Positions 1 through 8,799 of a stretch of DNA of 64,000 nt are shown one piece after another. A program made the translations under genes and the position numbers. Every line of letters begins with the position of its first letter. Positions within the stretch are counted from its first letter, which is position 1. The notes under the pieces are model-generated. The model did not search any database. It saw only the letters and a program-made list of their open reading frames with translations, and was not told the DNA's origin. Source of the DNA: Kribbella antibiotica (lineage in GTDB: Bacteria > Actinomycetota > Actinomycetes > Propionibacteriales > Kribbellaceae); NCBI RefSeq assembly GCF_004349055.1, contig NZ_SMKX01000007.1, positions 57,251-121,250 of the forward strand. Direction: 5' to 3'.

Positions 1-1
1 C

Positions 2-1117
2 GACTCGATCACGCCGTACCGGCTGGGCAAGATCGTGCGCGCAGCGAAGTATGCCGCCGATCCGGCCGGCGCTCGCGCGGAGGCTGATGCGCGAGCCCGC
101 GAGCGTGGCGTGCATATCGGCCAGTCCGACGAGCACGGGACCAAGACCGTCTTCATCAAGGCCTCGGCCGGAGCCGTGAATCGGTATGACGCGACCATCG
201 CCGGCATCGCGGAGGCGCTGAAGACCTTTGGCGACACCCGCGGTCTCCAATGTCGCCGAGCAACTGCCGTCGGCATCATCGCCGACCCCCGCTACACCGA
301 GGAGCTCCTCGCCCAGGCCCGCGCTCACCAGTCGACGAGCACCGCGCTCCAGGTGCCCCCGCCCGCACCCGAGCCGGTCGACTTTGCGCCAGACGACGAA
401 GCCGACCGCGACGCGCCGCATCCCAGCATCAGTGACTTGCCCGACCCACTCGATGCTCAGGCCCGGCTCACGGCTGAGCCCTGGAGCTCATCCCCCGCCC
501 CGGATGACGGCGTACCGATGGATGCTGCCGCGCAGCGTGCGCTTGACGCGCGGCTTGCACAGGTCAAGCAGGATGCCTACTCGAAGACCGACAGTGAGCG
601 TGCGTCCGGCCGCCCCGGTAAGACCGAGCTCTACGTTCACCTGACCGACTACACGCTCGCCACCGGCAGCGGCGTCCTGCGAGCCGAGGGCATCGGCCCG
701 CTGATCGCCACCCAGCTTCACGAACTGATCGGCCACACCCCGTACGTCGTCAAGCCCGTGATCGATCTGCGCGAAGCGATCAGCGTCAATGCCTACGAGA
801 TCCCCGATCGGATCCGCGAGCGCGTCCGGCTCGCGCACCCCGTCGAGCTTTTCCCGTTCGGCACCCGCGAGACCCACCGCGACATCGATCTCGACCACAT
901 CACTGCCTACGATCCACTCGGACCACCGGGCCAGACCGCGACGGACAACCTTGCCCCGCTGGGAAGACTCAACCATCGGGTGAAGACGCATGCCCCGGGC
1001 TGGTCGGTACAGCGGATCAACCCGACAACGCTGGAGTGGACCACCCCGCACGGTTTCGTCTTCCACGTCGACCCGACTGGCACTCACCGGGTCTTCAAGG
1101 ACGCGCCGGGTCCGTGA
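2..1117 (+). CDS. DUF222/13E12-family HNH endonuclease-like protein (5' truncated)
   Basis: The frame is open from the window edge, so the N-terminus lies outside. The first visible part is the end of a DUF222 (13E12 repeat) domain, followed by a proline-rich linker at about residues 115-165. A C-terminal HNH-type nuclease fold is marked by DLDHITAYDP, then TDNLAPLGRLNH, then a final His-rich strand, which matches the usual D-x-D-H...N...H metal site. Such genes are multicopy in actinomycete genomes, often near mobile DNA, and their substrate is unknown. The gene ends 21 bases before the next one. An in-frame GTG at 35 exists, but the homologous frame continues upstream, so it is not the start. 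Confidence 0.85.
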   Translation, partial: DSITPYRLGKIVRAAKYAADPAGARAEADARARERGVHIGQSDEHGTKTVFIKASAGAVNRYDATIAGIAEALKTFGDTRGLQCRRATAVGIIADPRYTEELLAQARAHQSTSTALQVPPPAPEPVDFAPDDEADRDAPHPSISDLPDPLDAQARLTAEPWSSSPAPDDGVPMDAAAQRALDARLAQVKQDAYSKTDSERASGRPGKTELYVHLTDYTLATGSGVLRAEGIGPLIATQLHELIGHTPYVVKPVIDLREAISVNAYEIPDRIRERVRLAHPVELFPFGTRETHRDIDLDHITAYDPLGPPGQTATDNLAPLGRLNHRVKTHAPGWSVQRINPTTLEWTTPHGFVFHVDPTGTHRVFKDAPGP

Positions 1118-1126
1118 TCGCGAGGG

Positions 1127-1132
1127 TACGGT
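1127..1132 (+). promoter_or_regulatory. Leaderless -10 element (TACGGT)
   Basis: TACGGT fits the actinobacterial TANNNT -10 pattern and ends exactly six bases before the ATG at 1139. That spacing would put the transcript start on the start codon. No Shine-Dalgarno sequence precedes the ATG, which fits leaderless expression. The site is inferred from pattern and spacing only. Confidence 0.5.
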
Positions 1133-1138
1133 GGCTGG

Positions 1139-2320
1139 ATGGATCTGGTGCGAGACAGTGGCGAACTCAAGGCGGGACTGGTGGAATTGCGGCGGGAGTT
1201 GCACCGGGATCCTGAGGTGGGGTTGGTGTTGCCGCGGACCCAGGCCAGGGTGCTTGATGCCGTGGCCGGGTTGCCGTTGGAGGTTTCGACGGGGCGCGAG
1301 GTGACATCAGTAGTCGGCGTGCTGCGCGGTGGGCAGCCGGGGCCGACTGTGCTGCTGCGCGGGGATATGGATGCGCTGCCCGTGGTGGAGGAGACGGGGC
1401 TGGCCTATGCCTCGGAGAACGGGAACATGCATGCCTGCGGTCATGATCTGCACACGGCGGGACTGGTCGGCGCGGCGCAGTTGCTGAGTGCACATCGCGA
1501 GGAACTGCGCGGGAACGTCGTGTTCATGTTCCAGCCTGGTGAGGAAGGGCTGGGTGGCGCGGGGTACATGCTGCGGGAGGGATTGCTGGCGGCGAGCGGC
1601 GACAAGCCGATCGCGGCGTATGCCGTGCACGTGTGGGGCCTTGCCGCGAAGGGGATATTCGAGACCCGGCCGGGAACGATGATGGCGGGCTCGAACCAGC
1701 TGCACGTCACCGTCCATGGGCGTGGTGGGCATGGGTCGACTCCACATACGACAGCGGATCCGGTGCCAGTGGTGGCCGAGCTTGTCTCGGCGTTGCAGAC
1801 GTATGTGACGCGGCGGGTCAGTGTGTTCGACCCGGTAGTCATCACAGTCACGCAGTTGTCGGCCGGCGTCGCGATCAACGTCATCCCGAACTCGGCGAAG
1901 CTCGGCGCGACGGTCCGGACGTTGTCGAACGAGACGCTCGCCCAGCTGTCACAGGAGTTGCCGGTGCTGGCGCAGTCGATCGCGGCAGCGCACGGGTGCA
2001 CGGTCGATGCCAAACTCAACCTGCAATATCCGGTGACGATCAACGACGCCGATCGCACTCAGCACGCGATCGGCGAGCTGACCACGCTCTTCGGACCGGA
2101 GCATGTGCACCTCACGGCCAATCCGCAGATGGGGGCCGAGGACTTCTCGATGGTGCTGCAGGAGGTGCCGGGGACGTTCATCATGCTCGGTGCGCGCCCC
2201 GACGACGTACCGGCCGATGAGGCTCCGTCCAATCACTCGAGCATCGTGCGCTTCGATGACGATGTGCTTCCGATGCAGGCCGCGGCGCTGGCGCAGTTGG
2301 CCGTGTCGCATCTGACCTGA
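1139..2320 (+). CDS. M20D amidohydrolase (N-acyl-amino-acid/hippurate hydrolase type)
   Basis: A 393-aa protein of the M20D metallopeptidase family, which hydrolyses N-acylated amino acids or peptides with two metal ions in the cytoplasm. The motif RGDMDALPV is followed by ACGHDLHTAG (metal ligands near residue 100), then FQPGEEGLGGAGYM (catalytic Glu pair), the dimerisation lid with GRGGHGSTPH, and near the C-terminus GAEDFSMVLQEVPG and SNHSS. All catalytic positions are present and the length is typical (about 390). The exact acyl substrate cannot be read from sequence. The gene stands alone, appears leaderless, and ends in a strong bidirectional terminator. Confidence 0.9.
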   Translation: MDLVRDSGELKAGLVELRRELHRDPEVGLVLPRTQARVLDAVAGLPLEVSTGREVTSVVGVLRGGQPGPTVLLRGDMDALPVVEETGLAYASENGNMHACGHDLHTAGLVGAAQLLSAHREELRGNVVFMFQPGEEGLGGAGYMLREGLLAASGDKPIAAYAVHVWGLAAKGIFETRPGTMMAGSNQLHVTVHGRGGHGSTPHTTADPVPVVAELVSALQTYVTRRVSVFDPVVITVTQLSAGVAINVIPNSAKLGATVRTLSNETLAQLSQELPVLAQSIAAAHGCTVDAKLNLQYPVTINDADRTQHAIGELTTLFGPEHVHLTANPQMGAEDFSMVLQEVPGTFIMLGARPDDVPADEAPSNHSSIVRFDDDVLPMQAAALAQLAVSHLT

Positions 2321-2359
2321 CCTGCGGCTGGCCCACGCCAGATCTTGGCCAGCCGCAGG
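2321..2359. terminator. Bidirectional terminator hairpin
   Basis: A perfect 13-bp inverted repeat (CCTGCGGCTGGCC at 2321-2333; GGCCAGCCGCAGG at 2347-2359) with a 13-nt loop. It starts at the base after the amidohydrolase stop and lies just past the stop of the convergent metalloprotease gene, so it can serve both. No U-tract is present, which is common for GC-rich actinomycetes. Confidence 0.75.
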
Positions 2360-2370
2360 GGTTCGAGGGG

Positions 2371-3798
2371 TCAGGCGAGCTTGACGGTGTACGCGCCGCG
2401 ACTGCCGTACGTCGTGTAGCCCGTGCTCAGCGGGTCGCCGTAGCCGACGTTGTCGATGCGGACGTAATAGGTGCCCGCAGCCAGGTTGGCGGTCACCGAA
2501 GCGCCGAGACCCGTCGGAGTCGCGGCATCGCTCTGGCCCGAGGCGGGGTCGGCCGAGGCGACGACGGCACCGGCGCTGTTGAGCAGGTCGAGCTTGATGT
2601 CCAGGTTTCCACCGGACGCGGCAGCGTTGGCGGTTGCCGTGTAGTTGCCGGCCGTGGTCACCGTGACCTTGTAGACGTCGGTGTCGGTCTCGGCCGCGAT
2701 GTAGCCGGTGGCCGTCGTGCCGATCGCCAGCGCGGCAGCGGCGGCAGTCGTGTCACCAGCCTCGTCCGCGCGCAGTGCGAGACCGTGCGTACCCACTACG
2801 CCGAAGTCGTCTTCCTTGTTGTTGGCGTCGGCGTACTCACCCTTGCTCCACTGGCTGATGCCGCGGTAGTACCCGACGCCCATGATCGGCGCCCAGGCGT
2901 TGTGGCCCTGGTAATAACCCACGGTCGAAGTGCCGTCGTGACTGAGACCAACGTTGTGGCCGGCCTCATGCGAGGCTGCCTCGGCTAGGTTCTTCGCGCC
3001 GGTGCCGACACCCTTGGTGAAGACGAGCGCAGGCTGGTAGTAGTCGTGCTGGCTGCTGTTGTCATAGACACCGACATACGCGACACCGCCACAACCACAG
3101 CCGGACTGGTACCAGGTGTCCGGGTCGATCAGCACGCGCGTCCCGTACTGCGCATCCGACGCACCGGCCCGGTCGATCGCGGACTGCGCCGGCGCCTGCG
3201 TGGTGACGTCGACGTCGAAGGTGGCGTAGTCCTCCGCAACCCGCGTCCACACATCCCGTACGACGTCCTGTTCCGCGGTGCTGTAGCTCGCCGGGTTGCC
3301 GTCGGTGTCGTACGCCGACACGTTCACCGGGTCGATCGACTTCGCCGCGTTCCACGCCGTACCGGTGATGGTGTGGCCGTCGAAGTCCAGGTAGATCACG
3401 CGGTTCGAGCCGGGCTTGCTGTGCAGTTCGAACGCCGGACCGGTCGCCGCGTCGACGGCCTCCGTAGCCCAGCGCGGCGACGCCTCTTCGGACTTCTGCG
3501 TCGGAGTCAGCTGCGGTTCGCGGTAGAACAGGCGGCTACCGGCGTCGAGCCAGGCGGTCTTGTCGGTGGCCAGAATGCGCTGCAACTGGTCGGCAGGCAG
3601 TCCGTTGCTCGCGGCCACTTCAGCCAGCCGGCTCTTGATTTGAGCCAGTGCTTTGACACCGGGGGTGGGCTGTCCGAGCAGCTGGTCGAGCGGGAGCTGT
3701 TGTGCGGCGGCGTGGGCGCCGGCCGATACAGCGAGGCCTCCTATTACGACCGCGGCAGTGCAAGCGAGCGCGCCAGTACGGCGGAGTTGTTTCCTCAC
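2371..3798 (-). CDS. Secreted zinc metalloprotease with PPC domain (copy 1)
   Basis: A 475-aa secreted protease. A Sec-type signal peptide (RKQLRR, then a hydrophobic Ala/Val stretch to about residue 30) is followed by a propeptide-like region and a catalytic domain. The zinc motif is HEAGHNVGLSHDG, an HExxHxxGxxH metzincin site, near residue 280. A downstream APIMGVGY segment could be the Met-turn. The last ~110 residues form a pre-peptidase C-terminal (PPC) beta domain, usually removed after secretion. It is a close paralogue of the gene just upstream (3892-5325), with long identical stretches such as GPAFELHSKPGSNRVIYLDF. A 93-bp spacer with a hairpin separates the two. The substrate is not known. 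Confidence 0.88.
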   Translation of the reverse strand: MRKQLRRTGALACTAAVVIGGLAVSAGAHAAAQQLPLDQLLGQPTPGVKALAQIKSRLAEVAASNGLPADQLQRILATDKTAWLDAGSRLFYREPQLTPTQKSEEASPRWATEAVDAATGPAFELHSKPGSNRVIYLDFDGHTITGTAWNAAKSIDPVNVSAYDTDGNPASYSTAEQDVVRDVWTRVAEDYATFDVDVTTQAPAQSAIDRAGASDAQYGTRVLIDPDTWYQSGCGCGGVAYVGVYDNSSQHDYYQPALVFTKGVGTGAKNLAEAASHEAGHNVGLSHDGTSTVGYYQGHNAWAPIMGVGYYRGISQWSKGEYADANNKEDDFGVVGTHGLALRADEAGDTTAAAAALAIGTTATGYIAAETDTDVYKVTVTTAGNYTATANAAASGGNLDIKLDLLNSAGAVVASADPASGQSDAATPTGLGASVTANLAAGTYYVRIDNVGYGDPLSTGYTTYGSRGAYTVKLA

Positions 3799-3837
3799 GA
3801 AGGTCCTCCAGGGGTTGGGCGGTTGTTCCCCCCAGAA

Positions 3838-3876
3838 CCCGGGGCCGTCGATCTCGGTGGGAACGACGGCCCCGGG
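3838..3876 (-). terminator. Terminator hairpin between the tandem protease genes
   Basis: A perfect 13-bp inverted repeat (CCCGGGGCCGTCG at 3838-3850; CGACGGCCCCGGG at 3864-3876) begins 15 bases beyond the stop of the upstream protease gene. It probably ends or weakens read-through, so the two paralogues may be expressed separately. No U-tract follows. Confidence 0.65.
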
Positions 3877-3891
3877 CAGCTCTGGTTGTAC

Positions 3892-5325
3892 CTAGCCGGC
3901 TGTCACACGCACCGTGTACGCGCCACGGCTCCCGTACGTCGAATAGCCGGTGTTCAGCGGGCTGGCATAGCCAACGTTGTCGACCCGCACGTAATAGCGC
4001 CCGGCCGTGACCTGGCGGCTGATGCTTGCGCTCAGACCGGTCGGCGTGGCCGAGTTGGACTGTCCGGCGGCCGGGTCGGCGGTGACAACGACGTTGCCGG
4101 CCGAGTCGAGCAGCTGGAGCTTGATGTCCAGGTCGCCACCGGAGTTGGCGGCGAAGGTGAAGGTGCCGGCGGCCAGGTCGATGCCGAACACGTCGACGTC
4201 GGTGTCGTTGGCGTAGACACCGGAGGCCGCCGTACCGAGCGTGAGCGCGGTGGCGTTGCTGGTCGCGTTGCCGTGGTCGTCGGCGCGTAGGGCGAGGCCG
4301 TTCTGGCCGACGACGGCGAAGTCGTCTTCCTTGTTGTTGGCGCCCGAGTATTCGCCCTTGCTCCACTGGCTGATCGCCTTGGAGTAGCCGACGCCCATGA
4401 TCGGGGCCCAGGCGCCGTGACCGGTGTAGTACCCGACCGACGCCGTACCGTCGTGGCTCAGGCCGACGTTGTGTCCGGCCTCGTGGGCGGCGGCTTCGGC
4501 GATGTTCTTCGCGCCGGTGCCGACACCCTTGGTGAAGACGAGGGCGGGCTGGTAGTACGCGTGCTGGCTGGTGCTGTCGTAGACGCCGACGTAGGCGACT
4601 CCGCCGCAGCCACAACCCGACTGGTACCAAGTGGTCGGGTCGATCAGCACCCGCGTCCCGTACTGCTGGTCGGACGAACCAGAGCGCGTGATCGCGGACT
4701 CGGCCGGTGCCTGCGTGGTGACGTCTACGTCGAAGGGCGCGTAGTCCTCGGCCACCCGAGCCCAAACATCCCGTACGACGTCCTGTTCCGCGGTGCTGTA
4801 ACTCCCGGGGTTGCCGTCGGTGTCGTACGCCGTGACGTTGACCGTGGCGGGCTTCCCGCCGGTGTTCCACGCCGTACCGGTGATGGTGTGGCCGTCGAAG
4901 TCCAGGTAGATCACGCGGTTCGAGCCGGGCTTGCTGTGCAGTTCGAACGCCGGACCGGTGGCCGCGGCAACTGCCTTGGTCGCCCAGCGCGGGGAAGCCG
5001 GGGCTGCCGTCTTGGCACTGTTGACAGGCTCGCGGAAGAACAGTTTGCCGTCGCGGTCGAGCCAGCTGGTCTTGTCGGTGGCCAGGATCTGCTGCAGCTT
5101 GGCGGCGGCGATGCCGTTGCGGTCGGCAAGCTCTGTGAGCCGGGACTGGACGAGGCCGAGCGCGGTCTTGCCTTGGAGCTCCTTGCCGAGCAACTGGTCG
5201 ATCGGGGTGGGGGCGGGAGCGGACTGCTGGGCGGTGGCCGAGTTGCCGGCGACAACGGCCAGGGCGCCGAACGCTACGGCACCGGCGCCAACGAGGGCAC
5301 CGATACGGCGGGGGCGGGTGTGCAT
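3892..5325 (-). CDS. Secreted zinc metalloprotease with PPC domain (copy 2)
   Basis: A 477-aa paralogue of the gene at 2371-3798, with the same order: signal peptide (HTRPRRIGALVGAGAVAFGA), propeptide, metzincin-type catalytic domain with HEAGHNVGLSHDG, and a C-terminal PPC domain. The frame is open further upstream, but the ATG at 5325 is chosen because GAGGAG lies nine bases before it and the signal peptide starts there. A CGCGGV pair of cysteines before the active site is shared by both copies and could form a disulphide. The pair looks like a tandem duplication that has since diverged, most in the signal peptide and the propeptide. Confidence 0.88.
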   Translation of the reverse strand: MHTRPRRIGALVGAGAVAFGALAVVAGNSATAQQSAPAPTPIDQLLGKELQGKTALGLVQSRLTELADRNGIAAAKLQQILATDKTSWLDRDGKLFFREPVNSAKTAAPASPRWATKAVAAATGPAFELHSKPGSNRVIYLDFDGHTITGTAWNTGGKPATVNVTAYDTDGNPGSYSTAEQDVVRDVWARVAEDYAPFDVDVTTQAPAESAITRSGSSDQQYGTRVLIDPTTWYQSGCGCGGVAYVGVYDSTSQHAYYQPALVFTKGVGTGAKNIAEAAAHEAGHNVGLSHDGTASVGYYTGHGAWAPIMGVGYSKAISQWSKGEYSGANNKEDDFAVVGQNGLALRADDHGNATSNATALTLGTAASGVYANDTDVDVFGIDLAAGTFTFAANSGGDLDIKLQLLDSAGNVVVTADPAAGQSNSATPTGLSASISRQVTAGRYYVRVDNVGYASPLNTGYSTYGSRGAYTVRVTAG

Positions 5326-5490
5326 AGAGGGGTCCTCCTCAGGGACTCCGCGTGTCTCACTTGACTTAGCCTCACGAGCGGTGTGTGAGAACGCACTGTG
5401 CGTAGCCTGCCCGATGACTTGGCCCGCTGTATACATTTTTCGCCGGATTTAACGTTTGAGCTGACCGGGTCCGGACAGCAGGATGAGCCC

Positions 5491-5928
5491 ATGCGATACG
5501 TGATGATGATGCGGGCCAGCGCGGGTTCCGAGGCGTGGGAGCAGCCGAGTGAGCAGAGCCTGAACGAGATGACTCAGGTGATGGCCGAGATGGCTGAGAA
5601 GGGCGTGCTGCTCGCGGGCGAGGGGCTGTTGCCCAGCTCGGAGGGGTTCCGGCTGGTGCCGGACGGCGGGAAGGCGCGCGTGGTCGATGGGCCGTTCACG
5701 GAGACCAAGGAGCTGATCGCCGGGTTCTGTCTGATCGAGGTCGCGTCTCGTGAGGAGGCTCAGGAGTGGGCTGAGCGGTGTTTCGCGGCGGACCACGGGA
5801 ACACGGCGGGGATCGAGCTCAGGCGGGTCGCTACGGCGGAGGACTTCGGCGACAACTTCACGCCGGAAGCGCGGGCGCGCGAGGAGAACACCATGGCGGT
5901 GCTCGACGCGCGGCGGTCAGAGGACTAG
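5491..5928 (+). CDS. YCII/DGPF-domain protein
   Basis: A 145-aa member of the YCII-related (DGPF) family. The diagnostic VVDGPFTETKELIAGFCLIE block is present around residues 65-85, along with the typical start MRYVMMMRAS. These small dimeric alpha-beta barrel proteins are often found beside ECF sigma factor genes and have no agreed function. The frame extends upstream, but the ATG at 5491 matches the family start and has AGGATGA before it. The 3' end overlaps the convergent dehydrogenase gene by 12 bp. Confidence 0.85.
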   Translation: MRYVMMMRASAGSEAWEQPSEQSLNEMTQVMAEMAEKGVLLAGEGLLPSSEGFRLVPDGGKARVVDGPFTETKELIAGFCLIEVASREEAQEWAERCFAADHGNTAGIELRRVATAEDFGDNFTPEARAREENTMAVLDARRSED

Positions 5929-7020
5929 TACCTGACGGATCGCCGTACCGGCGGCGAGGGTGTCGAAGGCTTCGTTGAGGTTCTCGAGGGCGACGGTTGC
6001 GCTGAGCAACCGGTCCACCGGGAGGCGACCGGCTTGGTAGAGGGCGATGTAGCGCGGGATGTCGCGGCTGGGGATCGCGGAGCCGAGGTAGGAACCCTTG
6101 ATGGTGCGTTCTTCGGCGACGAGGCTGACCGCGGGGATGCTGAAGGTTTGCGAGGGATGCGGGAGGCCGACCGTGACGGTGGTGCCGCCGCGGCGGGTGG
6201 CGGCGTAGGCCTGTTCGAGGACCTTCCCGCTGCCGACGGTCTCGAAGGCGTAGTCGGCGCCGCCACGGGTGGCATCGCGGACCCCTTCTACTACGTCCGG
6301 GCCGGCGGGGACGACATGAGTGGCACCAAGGGACAGCGCAAGCTCAAGCTTCTCCGGTACGACGTCCACAGCGACCAGCGGGTGAGCGCCGACGAGGGCG
6401 GCACCGAGCAACGCCGCCAGCCCGACACCGCCTAGGCCGAAGACGACTGCACTTTGGCCGGCGCGGACCTGCGCGGTATTCACCACGGCGCCGACACCGG
6501 TCATGACCGCACAGCCGAACAGGGCGGCGATCTCAGGCGGCAGCATCGGGTCGATCTTCACGGCAGACCGCGCTGAGACGACAGCATGGTCGGCAAATCC
6601 CGAGACGCCGAGATGGTGGTGAACCCCGTCCAGACGCCGTACGCCGGAGAGCAGCCTGCCAGCTGCGTTCGCCGCAGCGCCGGGTTCGCAGAGAGCCGCC
6701 CGGCCGGAGGCGCACGGACCGCAATCCCCACAGGCTGGGACGAAAGCGAACCCGACCGTGTCACCCACCGCGAAACCAGCAGCGCCTGACTCGACCACCT
6801 CACCAGTGGCCTCATGCCCGAGCAGCATCGGCATCACCCGCGGCCGCGAACCGTCGATGACCGACAGATCGGAGTGGCACAGACCGGCAGCGCGGATCCG
6901 CACCAGCAGCTCACCCGGCCCAGGCGGCGCCAGTTCGACCTCTTCGATCCGCAGTGGCCGCGACTCGGCGTACGGCTTCGGCAGACCCATCTCCCGCAGT
7001 ACGGCGCCGCGCACGATCAT
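5917..7020 (-). CDS. Zinc-dependent alcohol dehydrogenase (MDR family)
   Basis: A 367-aa medium-chain dehydrogenase that oxidises an alcohol or reduces an aldehyde with NAD(P). The catalytic-zinc Cys is in AAGLCHSD and its His/Glu partners in LLGHEATGEV. A full four-Cys structural zinc lobe reads CGDCGPCASGRAALC near residue 97, and the Rossmann motif is VFGLGGVGLAAL. It resembles the class III/NDMA-type Zn-ADH branch. The start overlaps the thioesterase stop by four bases (ATGA), so the two are translated from one message. A role in thioester or fatty-aldehyde turnover is possible, but the substrate is not shown. Confidence 0.87.
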   Translation of the reverse strand: MIVRGAVLREMGLPKPYAESRPLRIEEVELAPPGPGELLVRIRAAGLCHSDLSVIDGSRPRVMPMLLGHEATGEVVESGAAGFAVGDTVGFAFVPACGDCGPCASGRAALCEPGAAANAAGRLLSGVRRLDGVHHHLGVSGFADHAVVSARSAVKIDPMLPPEIAALFGCAVMTGVGAVVNTAQVRAGQSAVVFGLGGVGLAALLGAALVGAHPLVAVDVVPEKLELALSLGATHVVPAGPDVVEGVRDATRGGADYAFETVGSGKVLEQAYAATRRGGTTVTVGLPHPSQTFSIPAVSLVAEERTIKGSYLGSAIPSRDIPRYIALYQAGRLPVDRLLSATVALENLNEAFDTLAAGTAIRQVLVL

Positions 7021-7433
7021 CCGGTGATCCCTTCCAGCGCCTCACGAAGACTGGCCGGAATCGGCACCGGCCGGCGGTCCTTCCGATCCACGAACACATG
7101 CACGAACCGACCGGTCGCTGCCGGCTCATCAGTCTCCGCGCGGAACAGCCCGATCTCGTAGTGCACGCTCGAGTTCCCCACCCGATCGACCCGCAGCCCC
7201 GCGTCGACCACCCCGGGAAACTCCAGCGAAGCCTTGAACGTGCACTGCGACTCGACACACAGCCCGATGACCGCACCGCCGTGGATGTCCAGGCCGCCCA
7301 CCCGGATCAGGAAGTCGTTGATCACGGTGTCGAAGAAGCTGTAGTACTCGACGTTGTTCACGTGCCCGTAGACGTCGTTGTCCTTCCACCGCAGCGTGAT
7401 CGGCAGGAAGTGCTTGAAGCCGGACCGGTCCAT
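7017..7433 (-). CDS. 4-hydroxybenzoyl-CoA thioesterase-family (hot-dog) protein
   Basis: A 138-aa acyl-CoA thioesterase of the 4HBT/FadM type. The family block [20 protein letters not shown], with its conserved Asp and HVNN, lies near residues 16-35. These enzymes hydrolyse acyl-CoA thioesters as dimers or tetramers. It is the first gene of a two-gene unit with the downstream dehydrogenase (ATGA overlap). A TAAGCT -10 element ends six bases before the ATG, indicating leaderless expression. Confidence 0.85.
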   Translation of the reverse strand: MDRSGFKHFLPITLRWKDNDVYGHVNNVEYYSFFDTVINDFLIRVGGLDIHGGAVIGLCVESQCTFKASLEFPGVVDAGLRVDRVGNSSVHYEIGLFRAETDEPAATGRFVHVFVDRKDRRPVPIPASLREALEGITG

Positions 7434-7439
7434 CCGATC

Positions 7440-7455
7440 AGCTTACGGTTAGGGT
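7440..7455. promoter_or_regulatory. Back-to-back leaderless promoters, thioesterase / MFS
   Basis: The 28-bp spacer between two divergent start codons holds TAAGCT for the minus strand (7445 to 7440) and TAGGGT for the plus strand (7450-7455). Each fits TANNNT and each ends exactly six bases before its start codon (ATG at 7433, GTG at 7462). The two -10 elements are only four bases apart, so polymerase cannot occupy both at once. Confidence 0.55.
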
Positions 7456-7461
7456 GCAGGC

Positions 7462-8799
7462 GTGCGGTTCATCCGGGATCTCGGGACGTTGTTGCGGCGG
7501 CGGGATTTCCGGCGGCTGTTCGCGGTGCGGCTGACGTCGCAGTTCGGCGACGGTGTCTTCCAGGTCGCGCTGGCGTCGTACGTGTTGTTCTCGCCGGAGC
7601 GCGCGCCCGATGCGGCCGCGATCGCGGGGCTGTTCGCAGTGGCTCTCCTCCCCTACTCCGTGCTGGGCCCGTTCACCGGGGTGTTGCTGGATCGCTGGTC
7701 GCGGCGACAGATTCTGTTCGGGGCGAATCTCACGAGGGCTGCGCTGGTTTGCGTGGTTGGCGTCATCGTTGCGGCGGGCAATGCGGGAGTGCCGTTCTAT
7801 CTCGGGGTGTTGCTAACCCTCGGCGTGAACCGCTTCCTGCTGTCCGGTCTGTCGGCCGGGCTGCCGCACGTGGTCGAGCGCGACGAGCTGGTGATGGCGA
7901 ACGCAGTCACCCCAACGTCCGGTACGGCGTCCTTCCTCGTCGGCGGCGGAGTCGGCGCCGGGGTGAAGATCCTGATCGACTCGGATCTCGCCGTACTGGG
8001 TCTGACAGTGCTCGTGTACATCGCGGCTGCGCTGCTCGCGCTCAGACTGCAAAGGGGCCAGCTGGGACCGGATCTGCAGGGTGATGAGCCGGGCATCAAA
8101 GAAGCTCTCCGGACAATCGCCGGGGGACTGCTGGACGGCGGCCGGCATCTGCGGGAGCGGCGGCAGGCCGGGCTCGGGCTGGCGGCGATCGGGTCGCTGC
8201 GGTTCTTCTTCGGGCTGATCACGGTCTCGATGATCCTGCTCTACCGGAACTACTTCTACGGGCCGGATCACCTCGACGAGGCGTTCGGTGCGCTGGCGAT
8301 CACGACCGGGATGGTCGGCGCCGGCATCTTCGTGGCCGCGCTCGTGACGCCTTGGGCCACGCGGGTGATGCCACTGCGCCGCTGGATCACCGTGCTGTTC
8401 GTGGCCGCGGCGGTGGTGACCGTCGTACCGCTGGGTCTGTTCACGCAGCCGGCGCTGATGGTCGGCGGGTTCTTGACGGGCTTCTGCGCCCAGGGCGTGA
8501 AGATCAGCGTCGACACCCTCGTGCAGACGGGTGTCGACGATGTCTTCCGCGGCCGGGTCTTCTCGCTCTACGACATGATCTTCAATGTCGGACAGGTCTC
8601 CGCCGCCGCCCTCGGTGCGGTGATCCTGCCCGACAATGGGAAGTCCTACCCGGTGCTCGCGCTCATCGCGCTCGGCTTCGCGGCGACCGCCGTGCTTTAC
8701 TCACGCGCCGCGCAGCGCGGTGATCGGCTGGATGGCGGAGGCCTTCCAGGCGGGGTAGGTCCCGGCGATCAGGCCGATGACCGCACCCAGCAGGGGTGA
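7462..8799 (+). CDS. MFS transporter
   Basis: A 445-aa major facilitator with about 12 predicted membrane segments. The MFS loop signature appears as FTGVLLDRWSRRQILFG around residues 73-90, and the N-terminus has the FRRLFAVRLTSQFGDGVFQVAL pattern seen in drug-efflux and uptake MFS proteins of actinomycetes. The substrate cannot be predicted. The GTG start is leaderless. The last ~33 codons run into the convergent permease gene (8701-8799), an unusually long tail-to-tail overlap that adds a hydrophilic Gly-rich tail. Confidence 0.85.
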   Translation: MRFIRDLGTLLRRRDFRRLFAVRLTSQFGDGVFQVALASYVLFSPERAPDAAAIAGLFAVALLPYSVLGPFTGVLLDRWSRRQILFGANLTRAALVCVVGVIVAAGNAGVPFYLGVLLTLGVNRFLLSGLSAGLPHVVERDELVMANAVTPTSGTASFLVGGGVGAGVKILIDSDLAVLGLTVLVYIAAALLALRLQRGQLGPDLQGDEPGIKEALRTIAGGLLDGGRHLRERRQAGLGLAAIGSLRFFFGLITVSMILLYRNYFYGPDHLDEAFGALAITTGMVGAGIFVAALVTPWATRVMPLRRWITVLFVAAAVVTVVPLGLFTQPALMVGGFLTGFCAQGVKISVDTLVQTGVDDVFRGRVFSLYDMIFNVGQVSAAALGAVILPDNGKSYPVLALIALGFAATAVLYSRAAQRGDRLDGGGLPGGVGPGDQADDRTQQG

